Shown: positions 46,381 to 55,615 of the stretch, piece after piece
How positions within the stretch are numbered: position 1 is the first letter of the stretch
Layout of the letters: every line of letters starts with the position of its first letter
NCBI GenBank assembly: GCA_964390065.1
Contig: CAYMGX010000003.1
Span: forward strand, 26,905 to 90,904
DNA length: 64,000 nucleotides
Source: JAAZBG01 sp964390065
GTDB lineage: Bacteria; Fibrobacterota; Chitinivibrionia; Chitinivibrionales; Chitinispirillaceae
Direction: 5' to 3'
The notes under the pieces: generated by a model
The model's database searches: none
What the model was told of the DNA's origin: nothing
Seen by the model: only the letters and a program-made list of their open reading frames with translations
Program-made: the position numbers and the translations under genes

Positions 46381-48135
46381 TTAAAATACTTCTACCCGGT
46401 TTCTTCCGTTATCTTTTGCCCTGTAGAGGGCTTTATCAGCCTTTTTAATTAATTCGTCAAGCTGTTTTGCGTGCTGTCTATAGATTGCAATACCGAAGCT
46501 CATGGTGACATGAATATCTTCACCACCGGGTGCCCTGAATATTAATCCTGCAATATGTGCTCTGATACGCTCTGTTGTTTCTGCTGCATTCTTTTCATCG
46601 GTCTTGACAAGAACCAATGCGAATTCCTCACCGCCATATCGTGCCGCAGTGTCAATACTGTCACGAATGCAGCTTTCAAGGTGGGATGAAATACCTTTAA
46701 GGACAAGATCTCCAAACTGGTGTCCCCATGTATCGTTGAGCTTTTTAAAAAAATCGATATCGCAAAGTACAAGTGCCAGAGGATCATTATACCGTATTGA
46801 ACGGGTAATCTCATCTTTGAGGACCTGCTGGAATTCACGATGATTTCGAAGACCGGTGAGCCCATCCCGTGTTGCGAGCGTTCTTGCTTTGTCAAGAATA
46901 ATGATTTTCTCAATTGCAAGTCCGGCACTTATTGATAAACGGGTTAACAGCTCTTTACAGGACTCACTGAATGCATCCTTTTTGAACGATTCGATGAGGA
47001 TCATCGCCTTACAGTCATCAACCCCGACAGGTACTGCAATAAACGATCGAAACTCCTCGTTTACCGGTTCATCGTCGAAGTATCGCGTTTCGTAATGATC
47101 ATTTGAAAAATCACGGTTGAGCATTATGTTTTTTGAAAACAGTATTCCGGCAAGTGTTTTATCCTTAATGGAGAATTTTTTATTGATAAACCATGATGAA
47201 TCGACACCATAGGCGCGTTGAATAACTGCAGTATCATCACCATTGCTGTTTTTAACACTTATCGTGATTCTGTCGCAAGCGATTGCAAATGGGACTACTC
47301 CTATTATGGTGTCAAGTATTGATTCAATGTTGAGATTCTTGAAAAATTCTTTTTCTATGGAACTCATTGCAGCAAGTCTGCCGTGAATCAACTTGTGTTC
47401 AGTATACAGATAAGTATTAAATACTGCCTGGCCAATTATTGAGGCAAGGACATTAAGAAATGCATGGTCTTCATCGGTAAAGTTGTTTTTAGTAGTACTG
47501 TCAACAACAATAATACCCCGGTCGGCGTTACCAGCCGTGATAAGGCTTGCCATAAGCGATCGTACCCCGGTATCTTTTGTATAGTAATAGAGTGTTGAAC
47601 TGTCGTTGGTGATTTCTGGAAGATTCAACTGTTTCATACCGTCCTTGAGGAAACTTCCCAGAACTCCGACTCCCGGCTGGATGATCGCATCGGCATTTAT
47701 ATAATCACTTGACGAATTCATTTTCCGTAATTTATACCCGCCATCAAGCGTCGGAAAAAAAAATGCAACTGTCTGGCAGTTGAATTTTGATCTGATCAAC
47801 TTTATACCGTTGTCAAGAATTGTGTCAATTACCAGTTCATTGGACTGGCGAGCCTGTTTACGATAGGTGCTTCCCAGTGATGTAATAAGGAGCTGGGCTG
47901 TGTCACCGATAGCCTGTTTCTCGACAATGCGCGGAAGTGCGATTTCTGTTACACGATTTACCGGAGTATCGGCAGGAGCAATTTTCTTTTTGCAAAACGA
48001 GATAAACGTAAGCAAAGTAATGATCATGAGAACCGGTGATACATAATGCCAGATTTGACCTGGAATAAAGCCGGTTACAATGCATAAAATCAGGAGGACT
48101 GAAACAATTAGTTTTTTTGATTTAATCTGTATCAT
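46381..48135 (-). CDS. membrane GAF-GGDEF diguanylate cyclase
   Basis: Two N-terminal membrane helices (about 8-45) are followed by two GAF-like regions (about 90-240 and 260-410) and a GGDEF domain (DGLTGLRNHREF; ARYGGEEFALV). The active site GGEEF is intact, so it probably makes c-di-GMP. The inhibitory site is RDSID instead of RxxD at the usual place, so product inhibition may be altered. Its start overlaps the receiver gene by 14 bases, which suggests phosphorelay control. Confidence 0.9.
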   Translation of the reverse strand: MIQIKSKKLIVSVLLILCIVTGFIPGQIWHYVSPVLMIITLLTFISFCKKKIAPADTPVNRVTEIALPRIVEKQAIGDTAQLLITSLGSTYRKQARQSNELVIDTILDNGIKLIRSKFNCQTVAFFFPTLDGGYKLRKMNSSSDYINADAIIQPGVGVLGSFLKDGMKQLNLPEITNDSSTLYYYTKDTGVRSLMASLITAGNADRGIIVVDSTTKNNFTDEDHAFLNVLASIIGQAVFNTYLYTEHKLIHGRLAAMSSIEKEFFKNLNIESILDTIIGVVPFAIACDRITISVKNSNGDDTAVIQRAYGVDSSWFINKKFSIKDKTLAGILFSKNIMLNRDFSNDHYETRYFDDEPVNEEFRSFIAVPVGVDDCKAMILIESFKKDAFSESCKELLTRLSISAGLAIEKIIILDKARTLATRDGLTGLRNHREFQQVLKDEITRSIRYNDPLALVLCDIDFFKKLNDTWGHQFGDLVLKGISSHLESCIRDSIDTAARYGGEEFALVLVKTDEKNAAETTERIRAHIAGLIFRAPGGEDIHVTMSFGIAIYRQHAKQLDELIKKADKALYRAKDNGRNRVEVF

Positions 48136-48526
48136 TGTCTCTGAAAAATGCTTTCTCTGTTGTTAATGCCAGTGCTTTTTCAACAGTTTCAAGAACGTCA
48201 TCATGTTTCAATGGTTTTGATAAAACGCCATTGAATCCCATATTTAGCAAACTTTTTTTCGTAATTTTCTTTGCAAATGATGTAATCGCAATTACTGGTA
48301 TATGGCTTGCTTTTTCAATCTTCTTAAGGCTGTTAAAAAAACGTATACCATCCATAACCGGCATCATGATATCGGTGATAATCAGTGTCGGAAGCTCTTC
48401 CTCTGCTTTCTTCAGTGCATCAAATCCGTTCATCGCTGTAATTACATCATAATCCTTGTAAAGATACATCTCTATTATGTCAAGAGTGTCGTGGCTGTCA
48501 TCAATGAGTAAAATCTTTGGTTGCAT
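48122..48526 (-). CDS. single-domain response regulator (receiver)
   Basis: A complete CheY-like receiver: LLIDDSHD acidic pair, phosphorylation Asp in IITDIMMPVMDG, the Thr/Ser in AITSF, and Lys in SKPLK. No output domain. It overlaps the GGDEF gene and starts three bases after the LptF-LptG stop, so all three may share a transcript. Confidence 0.92.
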   Translation of the reverse strand: MQPKILLIDDSHDTLDIIEMYLYKDYDVITAMNGFDALKKAEEELPTLIITDIMMPVMDGIRFFNSLKKIEKASHIPVIAITSFAKKITKKSLLNMGFNGVLSKPLKHDDVLETVEKALALTTEKAFFRDNDTD

Positions 48527-48528
48527 TG

Positions 48529-51099
48529 TTACCGGGATGCCTTTCTATATAGGACAAGACCCAGCAGGAAGAATAATATATTGCCAAACCAGGCGCCAAG
48601 CAGAAGCGGCATATGGCCGTTTTGTGCAAATACTATTGCAAATCTGCTGATGATCCAGTATGAAAATGCTATTGCCAGTCCGAGACCAAATAATAACGCT
48701 CCACCTTTACGTCCCATTCGTGCAGTAATTGAAATCCCAAGGAGAATAACGATAAAATTCATAAACGGAAATGCTATCTTGAACTCGAGATCTCCCAGAT
48801 ATTTTTCGACAGCTTCACCACGTTTTTTTGCAGCTTCAATAAAACTTTTTAACTCCCAGTAACTCATCTCATCCTTATTTTTAATGCGCGCGACCATAAC
48901 TGCCGGTTTTGCAGTCAGTATTGAATCTACAAGGGTATCCTTACGGGTGATACTGATTGGTTCTTTTGTAAAGTCCCTTATTTCAGCGTTGACAAAACGC
49001 CATCCACTTGAGTCACGAAAATCTGCGGCATCAGCTTTAATACTTTGTACCACAGCACTTCCCTTGTAGATTTGACGCTGTACGTTACGGACAAAAAAAG
49101 GTGATGTACTGAATTCGTCGTAATAGTAAAGGGTCTTATTGTCTGCAAAGTAGTAAAAGTCCCTGCGATATTCTTTTACCGTGGAATTGGGTGATTTTTT
49201 TGTTATAACCGGATCGCGCCATTTGTCCTCAAGCTCACGCTTGAGCAAGTTGGCTTTGGGCAGTATCTCTTCTGAACCGTAAAAGACTCCGACTGACAGA
49301 AGAATACCAAGGATTAAAAGCGGGAATGTTAACTGGCGTACACTCATACCGGAAGCCTTAACTGCGGTGAGTTCGCTGCTTCGTGCCATGTTACCAATTG
49401 AAAACATTGATGCCAGGAGCAGGACGATCGGGATGGTTACCTGCACGATCCAGGGCAGCGAGTAATAATAGTAGTAGGCGAGCCTTTCAATTTGTATACC
49501 TTCAAATTTGCGGGCATTACTTACATAGTCAATTGTTACATACGTAAAAACGAGTGCGAGCTGAAGTCCAATAGTAAACCTTAAAAACGATCCAATCAGA
49601 TAGGCTGGTGCTGTCCCGATCAGTTTTCGTGAAAACCAGCGTGGAATCCACATTACCATTACAAGCAATGGAACTGATGGCCGGTTGGATGAGTGTTTTC
49701 TTTTTGGTTTACCTAATGCAAAAATGTGTATAAAGCCATTTACTATCCAGTCAAAGCGGATTGTTTTATCACGCAGCATCAGTATTGTCAGAAATATACC
49801 GCATAGTGCGACAAGTATATTACCTGACCACATTGCAAGAAATGGTGATATCTGAAGCTTATCTGCCATAATCTCACCCTTGATAAGAAATGCCCAGGTA
49901 ATAATGAAAAACAGAATACTGTATGTTGCTCCAACGCCAAGACCACCCCGCCTTGCCATTATGCCAAGCGGCGCACCGATTAACACAAAGAGAATACAGG
50001 CAAACGGAATGGCATACTTCTTGTGCACTTCAACCATGTGCTGTGCGATGAGCAGATTGTTTGAATGAATCCGGTGATAGATGCGGTCAAAAATGTTGCC
50101 ATGAAGTTCAATTGTACCGATTGCGACTGGTCGTGATGATTCAACTTTGGTAAGCCATTTTGAAAATGTGAGTGAATCCGTGACAGCAATGCTGTTTGAT
50201 GCATATTTTAAAGCAAGTGAGTCAAAACGATTCACAACGGTTTTTAAGGAGTCAATAAGTTGCTCGTATTCTTTTATGTACGGTTTATTGGCATCCCTGA
50301 ATTCTTTAACATTGTCAAGCATCATTTGTGAACTTTTTTCACGGTCGCCTCTGTAGCTTGAATTGGTTCGCTGCAGTTCTGAATCGACGTTCTTAATACT
50401 GACAACCTGTTTCTCAAATCGTCCGAAAAAATAATCATCCTTGTTGGTTCGTGATGTACTATGGCTTTCGCCTTTGTAAAGTGTAAATTCAAGGTACTGC
50501 TGATCCGGAGTTATTTTGATATTGCCGCTGTCAGCTATTGTAAATGATGGATCCTGACCTGCAAGGTTGGAGAAAATTTTAATCCCTTTGAGCGTTCCAC
50601 TCTTTGGATCGACATCGTCTGTATAAATAGTATACCCTGTAAAGTCCCTGATGATAATGCCTGGTTCAATAAATGCTGAAGGCTTTTTCCTCGCAATATC
50701 CGATTGAAGATTTGCTGCTTTGTGGTTGGCATCGGGGAGAATAAGATCATTAAAAAAAGTAAGAAAAACACCTATTGCAGTTGATGCTGCAAGCACCGGA
50801 ATCATAAGCTTCATCAAATTATATCCGGATGCTTTAATTGCGGTAATTTCGTTATCACCAGACATCTGACCGAAGGTCATAAGTGTTGATGTCAGTATTG
50901 ACATCGGCATTGCAAGAGCAAGTATCCACCCTAATTGAATCAGGAATATCTCAAGAACAACCGCCGGATCCAAACCTTTGGAAATAATTTTGGGAAGGAG
51001 GTACATTGCAGTCTGCATGGCGAAAAGAAATACAATAATACACAATGATGCAAGAAACGGGAATATGTGTTCTTTGATGATGTATCTGTATAAAATCAT
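48529..51099 (-). CDS. fused LptF-LptG LPS export permease
   Basis: Both permeases of the LptBFGC LPS exporter appear in one polypeptide of 856 residues. The first half (1-420) has the LptF/LptG family start YRYIIKEHIFPFLASL, MPMSIL, and NEITAIKASGYN, with a periplasmic jellyroll and C-terminal helices. The second half (about 480-856) repeats the arrangement (TYVTIDYVSNARKFE; SELTAVKASGMSVRQL; FMNFIVILLGISI). The central linker is basic (KPKRKHSSNRPS). Usual family members are about 360-400 residues each and separate genes. No LptB or LptC is in the window. Confidence 0.9.
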   Translation of the reverse strand: MILYRYIIKEHIFPFLASLCIIVFLFAMQTAMYLLPKIISKGLDPAVVLEIFLIQLGWILALAMPMSILTSTLMTFGQMSGDNEITAIKASGYNLMKLMIPVLAASTAIGVFLTFFNDLILPDANHKAANLQSDIARKKPSAFIEPGIIIRDFTGYTIYTDDVDPKSGTLKGIKIFSNLAGQDPSFTIADSGNIKITPDQQYLEFTLYKGESHSTSRTNKDDYFFGRFEKQVVSIKNVDSELQRTNSSYRGDREKSSQMMLDNVKEFRDANKPYIKEYEQLIDSLKTVVNRFDSLALKYASNSIAVTDSLTFSKWLTKVESSRPVAIGTIELHGNIFDRIYHRIHSNNLLIAQHMVEVHKKYAIPFACILFVLIGAPLGIMARRGGLGVGATYSILFFIITWAFLIKGEIMADKLQISPFLAMWSGNILVALCGIFLTILMLRDKTIRFDWIVNGFIHIFALGKPKRKHSSNRPSVPLLVMVMWIPRWFSRKLIGTAPAYLIGSFLRFTIGLQLALVFTYVTIDYVSNARKFEGIQIERLAYYYYYSLPWIVQVTIPIVLLLASMFSIGNMARSSELTAVKASGMSVRQLTFPLLILGILLSVGVFYGSEEILPKANLLKRELEDKWRDPVITKKSPNSTVKEYRRDFYYFADNKTLYYYDEFSTSPFFVRNVQRQIYKGSAVVQSIKADAADFRDSSGWRFVNAEIRDFTKEPISITRKDTLVDSILTAKPAVMVARIKNKDEMSYWELKSFIEAAKKRGEAVEKYLGDLEFKIAFPFMNFIVILLGISITARMGRKGGALLFGLGLAIAFSYWIISRFAIVFAQNGHMPLLLGAWFGNILFFLLGLVLYRKASR

Positions 51100-51340
51100 A
51101 GATTGTAGTTACATGCCAATCGATAAAGACTCAAATGTTAAGAATAATTCATTATATATGATGCAAATATACGTCGGGGCAGGAAGCGGAGACAAGGCTG
51201 TGCTCAGTGATTCATTAGTCGGGCATATGATTTAGATATGATCAAAAACATGTCACTTATCCCTGATGACGAAACAGATTGCCATCCCCGATACATTTGT
51301 TGTATACTCAATGTCATACACATTTATGGAGTTGTCTGCT

Positions 51341-52123
51341 ATGGTATTAAGAATTATTCTTCAGCTATCTGTTGCTGGTCTGCTTGCAGGATGTGCAGTG
51401 CAGACAAAACAACTTGCAAATGAAGCGTTATTGCCTGAAATTGATGTCGTTCAGGTGAAGGAAAATTCGGATCAAGCACTGAAATTGTCTCAGGAGATCA
51501 AACTTGATGTTGAGGCTTTGAATACAAAACTTACAGAGAACGATAATAAGCTTACAATGCTTGCTGATGGGGTTTCGAGTGTATCAACCGCCAAAATTGA
51601 AGAGATCGAAAACAGAATGTCGTTGCTTATTGAAGCAATCAAGGATATACATGCACAGATAAGAAATCTGGAGACAATGGGATTGCGTTCTTCGAAAACA
51701 ACAGCGTCCGGACCAGCTCCGACATTCTCACCTGCCGGACAAATATTAGGATCAGCTGAAAATGAACTGTATAATACAGGGCTTAGAGCGTTTAACAGTC
51801 GTAATTATAAAGAAGCGATTAAGATTTTTACCGACGTAATCACCAGGTTTCCATCAGGTGAGTATACTGATAACGCAAATTTCTGGATCGGTGAGTGTTT
51901 CTACTCGCTGGGGGAATTCCCGTCTGCACTTAAATCATACGAGAAAGTACTTACCTTTAAAAGCTCATCAAAAGCAGATGATGCACAGTTCAAACTCGGG
52001 GTAACCTATAATAAAATGGGGCAGCAGACGCTTGCAAAACAAGAGCTCGATAAGCTGATAAACAGGTATCCTGCAAGTGAGTATGTGTCAAGAGCCAAAA
52101 AAATGCTTGATGAAATACGATAG
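51341..52123 (+). CDS. CpoB/YbgF-like Tol-Pal-associated lipoprotein with TPRs
   Basis: The lipobox LLAGC (Cys17) is followed by a coiled coil (about 40-115) and three tetratricopeptide repeats (AFNSRNYKEAIKIFTDVITRFP; GECFYSLGEFPSALKSYEKVL; GVTYNKMGQQTLAKQELDKLI). This is the organisation of CpoB, which coordinates peptidoglycan synthesis and outer-membrane constriction. ATG 51341 is chosen (GGAG upstream). tolB and pal are not adjacent. Confidence 0.78.
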   Translation: MVLRIILQLSVAGLLAGCAVQTKQLANEALLPEIDVVQVKENSDQALKLSQEIKLDVEALNTKLTENDNKLTMLADGVSSVSTAKIEEIENRMSLLIEAIKDIHAQIRNLETMGLRSSKTTASGPAPTFSPAGQILGSAENELYNTGLRAFNSRNYKEAIKIFTDVITRFPSGEYTDNANFWIGECFYSLGEFPSALKSYEKVLTFKSSSKADDAQFKLGVTYNKMGQQTLAKQELDKLINRYPASEYVSRAKKMLDEIR

Positions 52124-52164
52124 CTTTATCATCTGTCAGTAATCTCGTGATAATAAGAGGTTAT

Positions 52165-52193
52165 TATACTGTTTATCAGGAATAAACAGTATA
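52165..52193 (+). terminator. 12-bp perfect hairpin after cpoB-like gene
   Basis: TATACTGTTTAT and ATAAACAGTATA flank a five-base loop, about 40 bases after the stop. It lacks a T-tract, so terminator function is probable but not certain. Confidence 0.5.
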
Positions 52194-52369
52194 CACAACC
52201 GTATTCTCCCGGAAGCCAGCCGCTCAAACGGTTGGTTTTGCATTATTAGCAGTGGTAATAGTGAAAAAATAACTAATTTTTGAATAATACTTGCTTTTAT
52301 GTTTATTCATAAACCACTTTTATACCTGCGTAATTAGATTTTCAAACAATTTTACTTCTGGATTGATAC

Positions 52370-53113
52370 ATGAAACGTACGTATTTAGGGTTGGTTTGTG
52401 TTGCTTTTTTATTGGCCGCAGTAACTGTTGATGCAAAAAAGAGGGTTCTGTATGATTGCAGTGTGAAAATACCTCAGGCGGTTGAAGCATACAGCATGAA
52501 GAAGTATTCGAAGGTAAAGACAATACTTGTAGAAGCACGGATCCAGTGTAATGGTAATCCCAATATGGATACAGTGTTCTATTTTCTTGGCATGTCCTAT
52601 CTGAAAACAAAGCAGTATCTGGAAGCACGCAGTGAGTTGGAACGGATTTCATCAGACTATCCGGATTCACCACTGTTTTTTGAAGCAAAGTTCAGGGCTG
52701 CACAATCTGTTTTTCTAAGTTCAAAATCGTTTGAACGGGATCAGAAAGAAACCTTTGAAGCAATCGAGATGTTTAAGGAAATATTGGAAACCTATCCTGA
52801 GAATCCTGTGAGAGACAGTGTGGAATACTATCTACAGAGAGCAATTGATAAAATTGAAACAAAAGAGCTGACAACCGCACGTTTTTACATTAAAATGAAC
52901 GAATATGAATCAGCAATAGTCTATTACAAGGCGTTTGTTGAAGATTTTCCGGAGTCAAGGAAGGTTGATGAATCAAAGCTGACAATTGCTGAACTTTATT
53001 TGAAACTGAACCGAAAAAGTGATGCAGCTGATGTGTTGACAGAATTGCTGGAAACTGGTAAAGTTCCTGCTGTTTTGGAGAAAGCAAAAGCACTACAGAA
53101 AAAAGTTCGGTAA
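52370..53113 (+). CDS. BamD-like exported TPR protein
   Basis: A signal peptide ends in AVTVDAKK, without a lipobox Cys. TPR-type repeats follow (YFLGMSYLKTKQYLEARSELERISSDYPDSP; FYIKMNEYESAIVYYKAFVEDFPESRKVDES), closely resembling BamD, the lipoprotein partner of BamA in outer-membrane assembly. The missing lipid anchor makes the role less certain. It follows the cpoB-like gene. Confidence 0.7.
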   Translation: MKRTYLGLVCVAFLLAAVTVDAKKRVLYDCSVKIPQAVEAYSMKKYSKVKTILVEARIQCNGNPNMDTVFYFLGMSYLKTKQYLEARSELERISSDYPDSPLFFEAKFRAAQSVFLSSKSFERDQKETFEAIEMFKEILETYPENPVRDSVEYYLQRAIDKIETKELTTARFYIKMNEYESAIVYYKAFVEDFPESRKVDESKLTIAELYLKLNRKSDAADVLTELLETGKVPAVLEKAKALQKKVR

Positions 53114-53260
53114 CAACCAGTTCAGATGTGATGGTTATGTGATTGTCACCGGAACCGTGTGATAGTTTAAAATCGCATCAGAATTCTCCGTTTGAAAGTC
53201 AGGCGCTGCACTGTGTGCAGGATGGAAAAACTGTTCCTGCAGAAGGAATGGGGTGTATTT

Positions 53261-53461
53261 ATGACTGGATCCTCATCAGAAAAAACTCCTCAAAAGAAGA
53301 AATTTCTAGGTATTAATTTTAAATGCTGTAACATTTATTCCCGTGTTTATATTACCAAGGATGGAACTGCCTACGATGGTTGTTGCCCAAAATGCGGAAA
53401 GAAAGTACATGTTCAAATAGGAACCGGTGGGGTTAATACCCGTTTTTTTGATGCATATTGA
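53261..53461 (+). CDS. small Cys-rich (Zn-ribbon-like) protein
   Basis: 66 residues with KCCN, CCPKCGKK and VQIGTGGVNTRFFDAY. The Cys pairs suggest a zinc-ribbon. I recall similar small proteins in several Gram-negative phyla but no assigned function. ATG 53261 is chosen with GGGGTG upstream; a longer frame to 53192 lacks support. Confidence 0.62.
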   Translation: MTGSSSEKTPQKKKFLGINFKCCNIYSRVYITKDGTAYDGCCPKCGKKVHVQIGTGGVNTRFFDAY

Positions 53462-53544
53462 ATACTTGAATGTGTATCATTGTTAACAATCCGGATTTCT
53501 TTACTTTACAATAGTGCATTCTGTTTTTACTGTTTAACGCAGCT

Positions 53545-54996
53545 ATGAATTTCACACACACACTAAATACCCTTTTTTTCGGAGTCGTTCTTATGACATC
53601 AACTTATGCTGAAACGTTTGCTGGAAAGGATATTCGTCCGGCAGCAGTTGCGGGCAAGTTTTACACATCAAATCCAGCCGCGTTGCGTAAAGAGGTAATA
53701 TCATATTGCTCAAACAAACCGGTTATTGATGGTGCTGTGAGAATGCTTATCAGTCCACATGCCGGGTATGTTTTTTCAGGTCCGGTGGCGGGAATGGGGT
53801 ATTCACTTATTAGTAAATCGATTTCAAGGGTGATACTGATTGGCCCGTCACATTATGAGTACATTAACGGTATTTCGTTGACCGATAAGTGCTTGTATCA
53901 GACACCGCTTGGGGATATTCCAGTTGATAATGAGCTCATAAACACACTTAAAAAAAGTCCTCTTGTGCATATGTCAAAAAATGCAGAAATGCCTGAACAC
54001 TGTCTTGAGGTACAGCTTCCGTTTCTTCAGGTTCAGTTGGATAATTTTAAAATCGTTCCGGTACTGGCAGGAAAGACAGATCCGGACGCTGTTGCAGAAC
54101 TGCTTTTTCCATATATTGATGAAAATACTCTTGTCGTTGCATCATCGGATTTATCTCACTATTTCCCGCAGACTGACGCACGTGAGCTTGATAATAAAAC
54201 AATTGCAACGATCATTACCAGTGATAAAAAAGGTTTCATCGATGCCTGCGGCGAAACACCAATACGAATTGTCATGACGCTTGCAGAAAAACTGAACTAC
54301 AGTCCTGTTACGCTTGATGCTCGTACATCGTGGGAGACTGCTCCGGATTATGGCGAAAAGAACCGGGTTGTCGGTTATGCGTCTGTTGCTTTTGTAGAAA
54401 CGGACCACTGTTCAAAATCAGCACATCCGAAGGAACGTGGTGTTTTGACAAGTGATGATCACGCGCTGCTGCTTGATATCGCGCGTAAAAGCCTTGTTGC
54501 TTGTGTGAAAAAAAATGAGATGGTACATGTTGATGTTCCTGATGCACTAAAAAAAAATCGTGGTTGCTTTGTAACGCTTACTATCAATAGTTCCCTGCGG
54601 GGATGCATTGGCTATATTGAACCGATTATGCCATTGTATAAGGCGGTCATAGAAAATGCACGCAATGCAGCACTGTCTGATCCCCGTTTCGATCCGGTTA
54701 CTGTATCAGAGCTTGATAAAATATGTGTTGAGGTCTCAGTACTGACTGTTCCTGTACCGCTCGATTATAGAGATCCAGATGATTTGCTTGAAAAACTACG
54801 TTCTCAAATTGACGGGGTGATATTATCGTATCATGGGAATCAGTCGACATTTCTTCCACAGGTCTGGGAACAGCTTCCCGATAAAATACAGTTTCTGCAG
54901 CATTTGTCGATGAAGGCGGGATTACCTGCAGACAGTTGGAAAAAAGCATCGTACAAAGTTTACCAGGCAGAACATTTTAAAGAGTCATGCAAATAA
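53545..54996 (+). CDS. exported MEMO-AMMECR1 fusion (AmmeMemoRadiSam system proteins B and A)
   Basis: After a signal-like N-terminus (about 1-23) comes a MEMO1-type domain (about 28-290: ISPHAGYVFSGPVAG, LIGPSHYE, EVQLPFLQVQL, SSDLSHYFP) and then an AMMECR1 domain (about 305-480: NRGCFVTLTINSSLRGCIGY, NARNAALSDPRF). In many prokaryotes these are separate genes with a radical-SAM gene; here they are fused and the radical-SAM partner is not in the window. Function of the system is unknown. Confidence 0.9.
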   Translation: MNFTHTLNTLFFGVVLMTSTYAETFAGKDIRPAAVAGKFYTSNPAALRKEVISYCSNKPVIDGAVRMLISPHAGYVFSGPVAGMGYSLISKSISRVILIGPSHYEYINGISLTDKCLYQTPLGDIPVDNELINTLKKSPLVHMSKNAEMPEHCLEVQLPFLQVQLDNFKIVPVLAGKTDPDAVAELLFPYIDENTLVVASSDLSHYFPQTDARELDNKTIATIITSDKKGFIDACGETPIRIVMTLAEKLNYSPVTLDARTSWETAPDYGEKNRVVGYASVAFVETDHCSKSAHPKERGVLTSDDHALLLDIARKSLVACVKKNEMVHVDVPDALKKNRGCFVTLTINSSLRGCIGYIEPIMPLYKAVIENARNAALSDPRFDPVTVSELDKICVEVSVLTVPVPLDYRDPDDLLEKLRSQIDGVILSYHGNQSTFLPQVWEQLPDKIQFLQHLSMKAGLPADSWKKASYKVYQAEHFKESCK

Positions 54997-55104
54997 TGAT
55001 GCTGCTGCAAGAATTGATTTTTAGTATCGGCTTGCAGATAAGGATGAATAATAAGTATTTTAGATTATCTACTAAATTGTTTTAATGTTTAAAGGAATGA
55101 ATAT

Positions 55105-55470
55105 ATGCGCATACTACTTGGGTTGTTTCTAATGTTGGCAATTGCAGGGTGTGCTGGTCGTCAGTCTGCCTCACTTAAATCGCAGGAATCTGTTGCTGCA
55201 CAGGTTAATTATTCCGGTGGCAGTGGTGAATCAATTGAGGATGCTGTTAGAATAACTGGAGTTGACAATCAGAGTGCGGGCCTTGATGCCGAGTATGCCT
55301 ATATTGTGCGGCAACATGGATTGCGAAATAAAGAGTGGCGGGTTGCAAACCAAAGCGTCGTTCAGGAAAAGGGTAAAATGTACGAGTTGATTGAAATAGA
55401 ACTGATCCCTACAAAAGCGCAGCGAATTTACTATTTTGATGTAAGTGCCTTTCCGTGGAAAAAGAAGTAG
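55105..55470 (+). CDS. small lipoprotein, unknown function
   Basis: The lipobox IAGC (Cys16) precedes a 105-residue domain (YAYIVRQHGLRNKEWRVANQ; YELIEIELIPTKAQRIYYFDVSAF). The pattern of a short beta-rich domain resembles small periplasmic modules but no family was recognised. Its gene sits between the MEMO-AMMECR1 and AsmA genes. Confidence 0.7.
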   Translation: MRILLGLFLMLAIAGCAGRQSASLKSQESVAAQVNYSGGSGESIEDAVRITGVDNQSAGLDAEYAYIVRQHGLRNKEWRVANQSVVQEKGKMYELIEIELIPTKAQRIYYFDVSAFPWKKK

Positions 55471-55615
55471 GATCAGGCCCTGCCTGCGTGCAAGACCTCA
55501 TTTTGTAATGGTATATGGAATCTCTTTTTTTTAATCCAAAGGAATGTACGAATCACACTATCTTCTCTGAAGGCAGTGGTTTCGTTTTTTAAATATTCTT
55601 CATACGGAGTCGTTT

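Noticed and set aside
53192..53260. Longer N-terminus for the Zn-ribbon protein
   Set aside because: The extra residues have no ribosome-binding site and do not fit the conserved part; ATG 53261 does.
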